A stretch of DNA of 64,000 nucleotides from Romanomermis culicivorax (Eukaryota > Nematoda > Enoplea > Mermithida > Mermithidae), in contig CAWUHX010000116.1 of NCBI GenBank assembly GCA_963922205.1, positions 496,001 to 560,000 on the forward strand, given 5' to 3'. The translations under genes were made by a program, and so were the position numbers. The notes under the pieces were generated by a model. The model was not told the DNA's origin. It did no database searches and worked only from the letters and a program-made list of their open reading frames with translations. Positions 33,194 through 42,898 of the stretch are shown piece after piece. Positions within the stretch are counted from its first letter, which is position 1; every line of letters starts with the position of its first letter.

Positions 33194-36100
33194 TTACTTG
33201 ACATCCCGACTGAGGGAGGGCCAGTGGTATCTGCGAGCAATGAGCCGCGCAGTACGTTTAGCACCGAAGTGTCCAGCTAAGATGTCATCGTATTGAGCCC
33301 GGATAATGGTAGTAACCATGGATCTGGGTATGACGATCTTATTGGACTCGCCTGTCCATTTCTGAAGAACGTTATTCAACAGATGGTAGCCTCGCACATC
33401 ATTCTGGTCGCCCAGAGGCTTAAGAGAGCGAATGATGTCGGCTAACTCCGGATCCTCCAGCTGAGCAGCGAAAAGGTCGGGGTGCTGCGCACCGACAGAT
33501 ATCTCGGCATAAGACTCTGATCGTACCGGGCGCTCCGCGCCAACAGTGATCAGTGCTGAATTACTTGAACGCGCCAGGTGCTGCACACCATCGGTCAAGG
33601 TCCTGGATCGCGCCAGGTGCTGCGCACCATCGGTGATCATCATAACGTGCCCCTCAGGTCTGTAGAGGGGAGTATCATCAATACTCTGACCGGTGAGGGA
33701 GTTAGGATCCGGCAGGCGTGATAATGCGTCAGCATTACCATTAGACTGACCTTTTCGCGGCCGAATTGTCAGTTTGAATTCGGCGAGCGCGAGTCCCCAC
33801 CGAGCGATCCGAGCAGAGGGGTTAGGCTTCTCCAACACTGCTTTGACCGCGGTATGGTCAGTCTGAACGACCACCTCGTGCTGGAAGAGGTATGGTCGAA
33901 AGTGCTTGACGAAATGGACAACAGCGAGAGTCTCCAGTTCTGTAATGGAGTAGTTTTTCTCGGCCGCTGTTAACCCTCGGCTGGCGTACGCGACAGGATG
34001 GTCGTATCCATGTTCGTCTAACTGGCTAAGAACCGCTCCTATCCCCGAAATACTTGCATCAGTTTGAAGGATAAAGGATTTCGAAAAGTCCGGATGGCGC
34101 AGGATAGGAGGGTTGGTCAGCAGGCGGCGGAGTTCATCGAACGCCTCCTGCTGAGGTTTTGACCACTGGAAAGTAGTTTCCTTCCGTAAGAGCTTGGTGA
34201 GTGGCTCGCTGAGCCGGGCACAACCAGGGATGAAACGCCTGTAGTAAGACACGAGGCCTAGGAAGGACTTGATGTCTTTGGCGTTTTGTGGAATGGGTAG
34301 GTTTTGGACGGCGGCCAGCTTGGCTTGGTCAGGTTCTAGGCCGCTCTGTGAGATGCGATAGCCTAGGTATTCTACCTCTGAGTGCGAGAATTTGCACTTG
34401 CTCAGTCTGAGCTTCATTCCACCCCGGCGAAGATGGGCGAACACATCTGCCAGGCGCTCAAGCATTTGGGTGTGGGAGTTCCCGAACACCAAAATGTCGT
34501 CGAGATAAGTCAGAACCGTGCGCCATTGGATTCCAGTAAGGAGGAGGTCCATAAGGCGTTGAAATGTCCCTGGCGCGTTGCATAAACCGAAAGGCAAGTA
34601 ATTGAATTCGTAAAGTCCAATAGGCGTATTAAAAGCCGTCTTTTCCTTATCGGCCTCGGCAATCGGGATTGACCAATAAGCGTTAGCCTGGTCAAGGGTA
34701 GTGAAATACTTCATACCCTTGAGTGTGTCGAGAATGTCATCTATCCGCGGGAGAGGGTAGACATCCTTTTTCGTGACCTCGTTAAGACCACGAAAGTCAA
34801 CACACATACGGTGAGAACCGTTTTTCTTGCGCACCAGGACAGTATTAGTAGCCCACGGAGACGTGCTCGGCCGAATAATACCTTTCTCCTGGAGCGCCTT
34901 GACCTCTTGCATGATGAGATCCTTTTCCTTAGGTGAGGACCGGTAAGGGAAACGGCGGACTGGGCGGGCATCGCCCGTGCTGATTTCGTGCTGGACGAGA
35001 TCAGTGGAACCTGTGTCCTTTTCATCAAGAGCATAGAGGTCGGTGTATGCAACTAGCAGATCGAGTAAGGCTGCCCGGTCCCGAGGGGAGATGTCCGGTG
35101 AGATTACAGCGTTGGCCTCGACCCACTGATGATCGAGGACGATGTCTGAGTCGACCGGTGATTCCCGTGAGGGCTCACTATGCATCTGCACATGACCGAT
35201 GGTCGTGTGCGGGTAGAGAACCATGGAATGAGTACTCGGGTTAACTACCTGAAGTGGTATGTGACCGTTGGTCACGGTACTCACGCTTCCAGCAAAATAT
35301 ACGTGTCTTTGAGATCCGGTGAGGTGCTTCGGAAAGAAGGCCACCTCAGGCACGTTCGTATAGATTGGTGGAACAGGGACAGTGAATCGTGTCAGGGAGC
35401 GAGGCTCCAGAATTACCAAGTCCTTCAGGGGCAAGGCGCCGCGGGCAGAAGGTGGGCTGTGGATGAGACCGTTACAGGGGATCCTACTTTCCTTGAACTG
35501 GAGGAAAGATTTCTCCCAGTTCAAGCTGACACAATAGAACTGGCCAAGGAAGTTGGTTCCAAGGACCAGTTCGGCTGAACAGTTCTCCTGTATTTGGACC
35601 TGAATCCGTTCAGAGACATCAGCCACTGTAACTGTGATGTAGGCTGCTCCTAGCAGTGGGATCGGGGACCCGTTGGCTGCGATAGGGCGTGCCCTGGTTG
35701 GTGATAGTGACAAGTTGGGCAGCTGGGCCGCTAACTTGTGGTCCAGGAGTGAGAAAACAGCTCCTGTGTCGACCAGTGCCTTCGCTTCTACCCAGTTGTT
35801 GAGGAGAACTCTGATATGGGGTGTCCGAATATCATTTGGGTAAAAAGCAGTAACCACATGACCGGAATCAGGTGTGGTGGCACCACTAGCGTGTTTGGTC
35901 TTACCGGACCGCTTTGGAATCGGCAGTCCCGTACGACGTAGAAGACCTACTAGAGCATATCCGACGGAGGGTTCCAGGTCATTCAGAAGGGTGGACTCAT
36001 CCTGCACCGTTAGTATGTGGTCTGAGTGATCCTTCGGACTCTGAGTAGCTCCTAGTGATTCAACCTTGGTGTCCGATAGCGGAGGCGCGTTTGGCACGGG

Positions 36101-36550
36101 TGATGTCGGAGCATCTGAATCACTTGGCTCACGGTATCGGCCCTTCTCTAGCGTAACTGGAGAGGTTCCAGGCGGAGGTCGAGGGCAACCTGACCCGTGC
36201 AAGGTCGACAGATGACGACTTGCCCGTCTAGAAGAGGCCCGGGATCCCCTAGTTGACCCACGTGATGAGGCAACTGAGGAGGCCCGTGAGTGTGGCCGAG
36301 AGATGGACGAAGCCCTGGACCGCGATCGTGATCCCGACCTGTGTGAGTTTCGTGAGAGAGCACAGGTGTTCTCCCACCAGGGGTCGATCTGGTCAATCTC
36401 CGGCGTGGTCAGCAGGAGGGGTAATTCTACCGCGTCCAGCCGACAAACATTACGTTGGTAGTCAAACATAATGTTCTTGAACTGTTCTAAGAAGTCCAGT
36501 CCGAGTATGAGGTCAACAGGTGCCCAGAAGGGAGACGTAGTCTTGCACAC
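33194..36550 (-). CDS. Pol of the gypsy element: protease, reverse transcriptase, RNase H, integrase N-terminus
   Basis: 1118 codons open. Residues about 10-38: ILGLDFLEQF, resembling the C-terminal half of a retropepsin. About 66-112: RS-rich segment (SGSRSRSRASSISR). Protease: active site ALVDTGAVFSLL (Asp at residue 261), then LVLGTNFLGQF. RT: FRGLNEVTKKDVYPLPRIDD, LPFGLCNAPGTFQRLMD and the catalytic YLDD near residue 682 (usual gypsy form YIDD). RNase H: LQTDASISGIGAV near 831 to NADALSRLP. A linker with repeated DGAQHLARS-like units follows, then the start of the integrase zinc domain, ending at an in-frame TAA. The real upstream boundary is unclear: the frame opens after a TGA near 36562. 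Confidence 0.93.
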   Translation of the reverse strand: MCKTTSPFWAPVDLILGLDFLEQFKNIMFDYQRNVCRLDAVELPLLLTTPEIDQIDPWWENTCALSRNSHRSGSRSRSRASSISRPHSRASSVASSRGSTRGSRASSRRASRHLSTLHGSGCPRPPPGTSPVTLEKGRYREPSDSDAPTSPVPNAPPLSDTKVESLGATQSPKDHSDHILTVQDESTLLNDLEPSVGYALVGLLRRTGLPIPKRSGKTKHASGATTPDSGHVVTAFYPNDIRTPHIRVLLNNWVEAKALVDTGAVFSLLDHKLAAQLPNLSLSPTRARPIAANGSPIPLLGAAYITVTVADVSERIQVQIQENCSAELVLGTNFLGQFYCVSLNWEKSFLQFKESRIPCNGLIHSPPSARGALPLKDLVILEPRSLTRFTVPVPPIYTNVPEVAFFPKHLTGSQRHVYFAGSVSTVTNGHIPLQVVNPSTHSMVLYPHTTIGHVQMHSEPSRESPVDSDIVLDHQWVEANAVISPDISPRDRAALLDLLVAYTDLYALDEKDTGSTDLVQHEISTGDARPVRRFPYRSSPKEKDLIMQEVKALQEKGIIRPSTSPWATNTVLVRKKNGSHRMCVDFRGLNEVTKKDVYPLPRIDDILDTLKGMKYFTTLDQANAYWSIPIAEADKEKTAFNTPIGLYEFNYLPFGLCNAPGTFQRLMDLLLTGIQWRTVLTYLDDILVFGNSHTQMLERLADVFAHLRRGGMKLRLSKCKFSHSEVEYLGYRISQSGLEPDQAKLAAVQNLPIPQNAKDIKSFLGLVSYYRRFIPGCARLSEPLTKLLRKETTFQWSKPQQEAFDELRRLLTNPPILRHPDFSKSFILQTDASISGIGAVLSQLDEHGYDHPVAYASRGLTAAEKNYSITELETLAVVHFVKHFRPYLFQHEVVVQTDHTAVKAVLEKPNPSARIARWGLALAEFKLTIRPRKGQSNGNADALSRLPDPNSLTGQSIDDTPLYRPEGHVMMITDGAQHLARSRTLTDGVQHLARSSNSALITVGAERPVRSESYAEISVGAQHPDLFAAQLEDPELADIIRSLKPLGDQNDVRGYHLLNNVLQKWTGESNKIVIPRSMVTTIIRAQYDDILAGHFGAKRTARLIARRYHWPSLSRDVK
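33530..33655 (-). repeat. Short coding tandem repeats between RNase H and integrase
   Basis: CGCGCCAGGTGCTGC occurs at about 33570 and 33611, with CGCTCCGCGCCAACAG and CGGGGTGCTGCGCACC related; translated they give DGAQHLARS, DGVQHLARS, VGAERPVRS and VGAQHP. Length variation here would change the linker only. Confidence 0.7.
36196..36352 (-). other. RS-rich linker coding region in pol
   Basis: About 50 codons rich in Ser and Arg dipeptides, as in splicing-factor RS domains, between an orphan retropepsin-like half and the intact protease. Not usual for gypsy pol. Could be RNA-binding or simply low complexity. Confidence 0.6.
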
Positions 36551-36672
36551 ATGGAGAACTCACCCCTAGAAACAGTGATGTTACCAAGGTCAATTTTATT
36601 GTCAAAAACAACTGTACAAACGTAATTTGTAAGTGTTCACTCAATTTCACAAATCTGGCCTGAGGGGCAGTG

Positions 36673-37475
36673 TCAGATTTCTTCTTCGTCGCTGTCGGAC
36701 GAGATTGGTTCCTGGCCGGGGAAATCGAGGACCAATCCACCGCACGGGTGGATTTCCCGGAGGATACCGATTTTTGGCGACCGTGGGGCGACTGCCGTTG
36801 GGAACGGGGATTCCTCAACGATGCTGACATCTTCGTTAACCGGACGTAAGGTCTCGTCGACGGGCATGTGTTCGACGACGGGCGACTTGGTCGCAGCGGT
36901 CGGAGATGTCGTTTGGGCTGGTGCCGGCGATTTAACCTGGGCTGTTGCCGACGATGTATGTTGGGCTGTTGCCGGCGGTGTAGGATCATTTGCGGGTTCC
37001 TTGGCCGGGGGCGAGGAAGCAGTAATGTCCATTTTCGTTGGCGATGTCGCGGCAACAGGTGGCGCTGCTGCCAGTGATGTAGCGGCGGCAGCAGGCAGGA
37101 GGATCCGACTGGCCTGTTCGACTGCTCGGCGGACGGCATCGACTGAAGGCGAGGACGGCTCCCCGTCCAATAAGAACTTCTCGACGGGCGAGATGGTGAT
37201 AATCCCATTGGCAATGAACTCGAGTGCCCGTCGGGCGACGTCGGGTCGTAAGAGGCGCATTGAGACGGGTGCTGCAAGCACGACGTCGGCGGCCGTGAGC
37301 GCTTCGACATTCGATGGCTCGTTGAGCAGAGTCCACGGCAAATGCGGGTATTTCTTGGCCAGGTCGACTGACCAGATGGCCAACATCGCGTCTTGGACGG
37401 GCGATGGCGCTGTGAACAAGAAATCGATAGAGTCGTGGACTGAGATAGATTCCTGGTTCCTACTCCAGGATCACC
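36673..37475 (-). pseudogene. Gag/pre-protease region, second shifted frame
   Basis: From about 37475 to the stop at 36673 the frame opening with [10 protein letters not shown] has ordinary composition (Ala/Pro/Thr-rich, ends acidic SSDSDEEEI), while the overlapping frame gives a Ser/Arg/Pro-rich translation typical of an off-frame read. It is out of frame with gag upstream and pol downstream. Either programmed frameshifting or decay; no classic slippery heptamer was seen. Confidence 0.5.
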
Positions 37476-37835
37476 TGAAGAAGAAGGTAGTATACCTGAC
37501 AAATTCATGGGCTCGACCTGGTCGAGGACTTCCTTAGCCGAATCCGTGGGGATCGAAGGCGGTGGTCCTGGAGGGACGATGCGGGCCGGTGGCGCCGAAG
37601 ACGTCGTATTCGCGGCTGGAGCTGGCTCGGCAGTCTTAATTTTAGGAATGCGATACGATGCGAGGATGTTAGCGTGGCCAACAAACTGCGGTGTCGTCGA
37701 GGGGTCCAGAGTGACCAGCATCGCATACTTTGGTGGTGGTGGTGGCAGCGGTATGTCCGATACGTTGATATACTGATTACGCAGACTGCTTGGACCACTG
37801 AAAATCCAATACTGATTACGCAGACAGGATAACAC
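37455..37835 (-). pseudogene. Gag/pre-protease region, first shifted frame
   Basis: From about 37800 the plausible coding frame moves by one: SDIPLPPPPPKYAMLVTLDP through [13 protein letters not shown]. The switch coincides with a 15-bp direct repeat (CTGCGTAATCAGTAT, near 37772 and 37809) 37 bp apart, so a 37-bp duplication could have caused it. Confidence 0.5.
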
Positions 37836-38098
37836 TGTTGTGAAGAATCTGTCAGGTGTTCAGCAAGTGCCTCATCATCCAGGTCAAGGGGATCTAGATG
37901 AGGAGGGCCATCGGTAGCCCCAACGGCGTTGTTGCGGCGTATGGGCTGCCGATATTGGTTTCCTATCCCGTTGGGAGGGTGATAACCATTTCTTTGATGA
38001 TACACATTTGGCCCCTGGGAAGAATAACCAGTATCTTGGTAGACATTCTCACCCGTGTTTGCCGGATTGCGCTGCGGACAGGCAGTTGATCGGTGCAC
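37790..38098 (-). CDS. In-frame continuation of Gag after TGA
   Basis: Immediately after the TGA the gag frame continues with VHRSTAC and a Gln/Asn/Pro-rich segment to about 37790, where coding potential moves to another frame; the frame formally ends at 37505. The TGA may be a mutation or a readthrough codon. Confidence 0.55.
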
Positions 38099-39214
38099 TC
38101 ACACTTGACGACAATGAGGGCATGGCCTATCACATCGGTCCGTGGGGTGGGCACGTGTACGGCAAAAATAACAGCGGCCACCGTTAGCGGCGTTGTTACC
38201 GGGAGCGGCACCGGTGGGACGCTGGGCCCGGCAGTCGGCGTCGCTATGTGTACACAGTCCGTGGAAGGAGCACGTTTGAAGGTGTGCTCCCGACGAGCGT
38301 CGCCTGGCGGACTGATTTGGTGTCGACGGCTGTGGAGGCGGCGTCTGTTGGATTGGCGCGGGTGCACATTGCTGGGCCGTGAGCTTCGCTACATGGGCCG
38401 TGAGCCTGGCCATTTCCTGTTTCAAGCGGCGGACCTCATCGGCGGAGGATGACGACGTTGGAGCGTTGCTCTGACGACCGTTTGCGCTTCTGTTAGGCAT
38501 ATCGGGATTATATCCGGCGTGTTTAGGTTCTGAAGAGAAAACGGCGTTAGATGGAGCAGTGTACCGGATCTCGTCCCGAAAGATTTGGGATTCTGCGTAA
38601 CAGGCTGCCTTGAGTGTCTCTTCAAGAGTCGTGAACTCCCTAAACTTGATACTATCTCGGAGGACCGGCTTCAGTCCCCGCAGAAAGATAGGTTTGATGA
38701 TAGAATCTCGGACATCCGTCGTGAGATCTGGATACGCTACCCTGGATAGTCTCTTGAGGTGCTCAAGGTAGACTATCGCGGACTCTGTCGGCTTCTGCAG
38801 TCGATCTTGGATCAGCTGCTGATGCAGATCAGAGTCGCGCCCTACCGGAAAATCTCTCCGTAGAAAAGCCGTAAACTCTTCGTAGCGGGTAGGTATTGGA
38901 GTGCTGCTGCTAAAGTCCCGGTAGGAGGCGAGAGCAGGACCCGTGAGGCATGACTCCAGAAAGGCGATTTTATACGCATGATCCGTTTCGCTTACACCCT
39001 GGAGTGTAAAGAAACGAGTAAGATGCGACATAAAATCGGTGATAGACTCACCAAAAGCACCGGAGAAGGTGGGAGGGGCCATAAAGCTGGACACGGGAGG
39101 GTGCCTCCGACCATTCATGGCCTCTAACTTTTGGTTGAGGGGTCCAAGAGCATTCTCAAATGCTGCCTGGACTTTGTTCTCGATCTGTGAAGGGAGATCA
39201 GCTTCCGACTTCAT
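38099..39214 (-). CDS. Gag of the gypsy element
   Basis: 371 codons from ATG at 39214. N-terminal coiled-coil-like segment, then the retrotransposon gag domain (APPTFSGAFGESITDFMSHL, LESCLTGPALASYRDF), typical capsid region. Near the end is a perfect CCHC zinc knuckle, CYFCRTRAHPTDRC, followed by CPHC, where a TGA (38099-38101) interrupts the second knuckle. The same frame reopens after the TGA with HRSTAC supplying the remaining His and Cys. Confidence 0.88.
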   Translation of the reverse strand: MKSEADLPSQIENKVQAAFENALGPLNQKLEAMNGRRHPPVSSFMAPPTFSGAFGESITDFMSHLTRFFTLQGVSETDHAYKIAFLESCLTGPALASYRDFSSSTPIPTRYEEFTAFLRRDFPVGRDSDLHQQLIQDRLQKPTESAIVYLEHLKRLSRVAYPDLTTDVRDSIIKPIFLRGLKPVLRDSIKFREFTTLEETLKAACYAESQIFRDEIRYTAPSNAVFSSEPKHAGYNPDMPNRSANGRQSNAPTSSSSADEVRRLKQEMARLTAHVAKLTAQQCAPAPIQQTPPPQPSTPNQSARRRSSGAHLQTCSFHGLCTHSDADCRAQRPTGAAPGNNAANGGRCYFCRTRAHPTDRCDRPCPHCRQV

Positions 39215-40677
39215 GTCCGAGGGTTCGTTTTCCCGTAAGGTGGTTAGAACAGACGTCCTTGCCCATGAAGCAATTAAGTCAAATTGAATAGAGAGCGGCT
39301 CACTGGTCTGTACAGGCTGGGTACTGAGACGGCAGGAACGACGGGGTGTCTCTATTGTGTAAAATGAAAGTGAGTACTACTTTTGAATTCGCGGCGAAAG
39401 AGCGCGTGAATTCGGAAAACGCGTGCGCGACGGCGTTTGTGATGTAAATTGATTTAGCTTAAGACTAGCGACCACGGAAAGGGAGCTAGAATGGAATAGG
39501 ATTATAAGATGTAAGATCAGAGTACATCAGGGTGACGCAGAAGGGAATTTATCTGGTCGCCCGTGATGGACAGAGGCATGGCCTGAGATATGGAGGAATC
39601 GATCCCGACCAAAATGTAGGATTGGGGCCTGGACCCGGCAATTAGAATAGATGAAGAGGACAGAAGATCATGTGGAAAGGAGAGAAAAGGCGGTTTTTCC
39701 TGCCGAGAAATAAGGTGACGGATAAACCTGCTCAGGAGGGATTTTTCCTGGAGGTTCGACCGCTGTACTAGTTTACAAACCTTGGGACGAGGCGGACTCG
39801 TAGCCGGCAAGATCCTACTCACCAGGAGTAGCGCATAAAGTGGCATGAAGTGAAAAGGATGGGGTCAACTGAAAATGAACTTAAGAGGGAGCAATAAATA
39901 GGGACAAAACTAATTTACAAACCCAGTTACGCAAAGGGGTCGCGCAGTTACGCAACGGGCCTCACTCGCCAGGAGCGATTGCGATCTCTGCATAGTGAGA
40001 TGGACTAATACAGGAGGTTCGGTGTTGGACGACATTCGCAAGTAATTTACAGCCGTGTCCCAAACGGGAGCCCGCATTCCGAACAGAACGGACACTCTCC
40101 AGGAGTATTATACACAGCTGGCGGCCGGGTTTGCCGATCACTGAGATGAAGTGAGGTTCGCAGGTCACACAGTAGAAGAGGGAAGGAGCACGGGTACCAA
40201 GGGTGCTATTCTGACACACTCAGTCAGTTAAAATGAAATACTCTGGATGTTTTGAGGGCGCACCCGAAAACATCTAAGGGATCACGGGTACAAGGTGTCC
40301 CTGATTGAATATGAGTGTAAAAATAACTGGGGCGGACGCAGTTATGTATCGAGGCGTACTCAATACCTTCGCCGAGGCGGACTCAATGGTGCCTATTATT
40401 TTACATGGCTTACAGGGGTGGACCGCGGAGGCGGACTCTGGGTCAGTGGCGACTCTAGCGCGGGCATCGTTAAGCCAGTTAACGAAGGCATTCGAGTGAA
40501 TAAAATATGACAGGGGGTCCTATACACTCTAGGCCCAACCGGAGGCTGTGCCGCGGTCCCTTGGGAACCACTACGGCGGGGACACTAAAGAAGATCTATG
40601 TATGACAGCTCGATGAGATGAAAGAAGATGAGTGAATTTAGATAAGAAATTTACAAGAAGATTGCCGAACCCTTGCA

Positions 40678-41709
40678 GACGTCAGACACAGGCAGTACCG
40701 ACTGCAAATGCCTGCTATCTGCCCGAGTCAGACAACCAACCCAGCTGAGGCCGAGTGTAACTCGTTCAAACCTGCAGTTAAAGCTTGAAAATAGCCACGT
40801 GCTGATCAACAGTGCCGCTACCCGGGCGGACAACCTGATCAGTACGCAGGCTAGTGAGCATCTCAGGTGGTGTATGTATGTGGACTGATGTTTCCCAGGC
40901 ATCAGTCCCCAGACACACACAAACCCTTGGACAAGAGAGGTAGGCGATAGGGACCATACGCCAGCGACCACCTACAACTCAAGTGGAATACTCATAGGGC
41001 CGACAGTAACCTGGTGCGGACGTCAAAAGGTAGGGTTATGAACCAACACATGACCTTGGTGCTGACTGCAGGTGCCTGGGATAAGAGTATTCAAGTATCA
41101 TGTCGCAGTTGCAGACGCCAGGGGTGCGTGCCTAAGGCCGACAGAACCCCTGCAGTAGCACGTAATGTTACCGTTGCGGACGTCAGGAATAGGATCATGT
41201 AGTCTCAACTCCTACTGTGAGAACATGATACATTGTCATTGCTGACGTCAGCAATAGGGCCCTGAAGCCAGCTATCGGTATACGGCAACACGTGATGGTG
41301 CCGTTGCTGACGTCAAAGGTGGAACCGAGGGTCTGATACCTTAAGTCAATGACATGAGATGCAGTTGTTGCAGACGTCAGATGTGGCACCCGTAAGACCT
41401 GCACATATTTGAATAGTGACACGGTGCGTCACCATTGCTGACGTCACAGATGGGGTGCAGAGAACCAGCCGAACCTGTTGCAACAACGTTGGCTTCACTT
41501 GTTGCAGACGTCAGAAGTCATTACTGCTGGAGTGTTAACTTAAACAACAACACGTAATGTCGGTTGCTGACGTCAGGAGTAGAACCCGGAGGGCTACCCA
41601 CCCCTTAAAGCAACAGCAAGTGAAGCGGCTGTTGCAGACGTCAGTGGTTGCATCCGTGGGGCTGAACCACACAACAATAACAACCCGTAACGTTGTCGTT
41701 GCTGACGTC
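40678..41709. repeat. Array of GACGTC (CRE-like) sites in retrotransposon leader
   Basis: Ten boxes at 41114 (as GACGCC), 41179, 41244, 41309, 41373, 41440, 41507, 41569, 41637 and 41704, spaced 62-68 bp, plus outliers at 40678 and 41019. Most read TTGCTGACGTCA or TTGCAGACGTCAG; in the right part the two forms alternate. TGACGTCA is the palindromic site of CREB/ATF bZIP factors. Sequence between boxes is poorly conserved. Confidence 0.8.
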
Positions 41710-41844
41710 AAAGAGCATGACCCGTAAAGTCTATGGTCTAGATGCAACAACCCGAGAATAGGAGCGAGTGTACCTTACAGTAAGTATAAATGAAGAAGAT
41801 AGAGGAACTTATGTAAGGGTGTCATACTGTAGCGGTGGCGTCCG

Positions 41845-41899
41845 GAAAAAAAATTTTTTTTTTATTTTTTTTTTTTTTTTTTTTTTATTTTTTTTTTTG
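41845..41899. repeat. Poly(T) run in leader (A-rich on element sense strand)
   Basis: A few A, then some 45 T interrupted by single A bases. Might be an old poly(A)-tail insertion or slippage product. Confidence 0.8.
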
Positions 41900-42539
41900 A
41901 CACCGCTCAGATGACTGAGAAAGGGAAAGGGAAAAGAAATAACCAAAGACGGGGAATACGAGAGTTGGACATACGCGTGTTAATTGTGTAAACAGTCGGT
42001 GTAAAATTTTGGGGCCGGAAAAGTGAGCAATTCCGACAGTTTCCGCCGACAGACAAAAATACTGTACAGAATTAACAAATCGCAGCCACGTATGACGTCC
42101 AGAATCATACATGGAGGGTGTACGGTATCATGGGGTCACGGACCACCGACAGTCAGGAGAGGCCTTAAACCCCTACAGCTGTGATACCAGTACCCGCGCA
42201 TGGGTATACTGTAGTTACAGTACGGGAATAGGCACAGGCGTACTGTAATGGCACCCACCCGGAGGGCTACAGTATACCACCCAGGATTAGAGGAGAGGGG
42301 GGATAAGGGAAAAGAAACAGATAAGGTAGTTTACAACACAGATTAATTATGCAGAATGTACAGAATGAATCAGAGGAGCAATACAGAATACTCGATATAT
42401 AACTCAACTCTGGGACAAATAACACAACTCTGGGGATAAATAACTCGACGCAGGGGGAATTTATGACTCATAGGGGGTTATACACACGCATGAGATAATT
42501 ATATACACATATATATCACATTTAGATCACTCGTAAGGG

Positions 42540-42840
42540 CAAATCCCGTCTTACAGTAATTAAATCTGATGTTCAGGGATAAATTCCCGACCTACAGTAA
42601 TAACTGTCGGTGGCACCGGAAAAATTTCCGACTTACAGTAATAATACGCGACGTGAGGTGGGGGTATCCGACCTACAGTAGCGGTAATCCGAAATAAGGG
42701 ACATTCCCGACCCATTAGGCAGTAAACCCAAATTTGGGGGGTCTCCGACTTATTGGATAGCTAGTGCCCAATTTTAAGGGGGCTTGTCCGACTTAAAATG
42801 GGAGTTGACCCGACCTGGGGGTAGTTCCGACCCAAGGGTG
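42540..42840. repeat. 40-bp-period array with CCGACYTACAGTA
   Basis: TTACAGTAAT/CCTACAGTAA at about 42551, 42592, 42633 and 42673, spacing 40-41, each preceded by CCCGAC or TCCGAC; the CCGAC box alone continues to about 42830. Lies just inside the primer site. Confidence 0.7.
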
Positions 42841-42880
42841 AAGATTTTTGCACTTAAGGGCGAGTGCCAGACTTAAGGTC

Positions 42881-42898
42881 GATTTTCCAGCCTCGCCA
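42881..42898 (-). other. Putative primer binding site
   Basis: Directly inside the 5' LTR the element strand reads TGGCGAGGCTGGAAAATC. TGG at this place pairs with the CCA end of a tRNA; the tRNA was not identified. Confidence 0.55.

Larger units (their letters stand above)
39215..42880 (-). other. Long leader of the gypsy element
   Basis: 3.7 kb between the primer site and the gag ATG with no long frame. Contains the GACGTC array (41114-41709), a poly(T) run (41845-41899) and a 40-bp-period array beside the primer site. Such length suggests added regulatory or structural sequence. Confidence 0.8.

Noticed and set aside
32909-33280. Plus-strand 123-codon frame
   Set aside because: Antisense shadow of the integrase.
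36821-37537. Plus-strand 238-codon Ala/Gly-rich frame
   Set aside because: Antisense of the Ala/Pro/Thr-rich gag-pol interval; no start context or domain.
41114-41709. CRISPR array
   Set aside because: Only a short box is conserved at about 65-bp spacing, inside a eukaryotic retrotransposon; repeats and spacers do not have CRISPR form.
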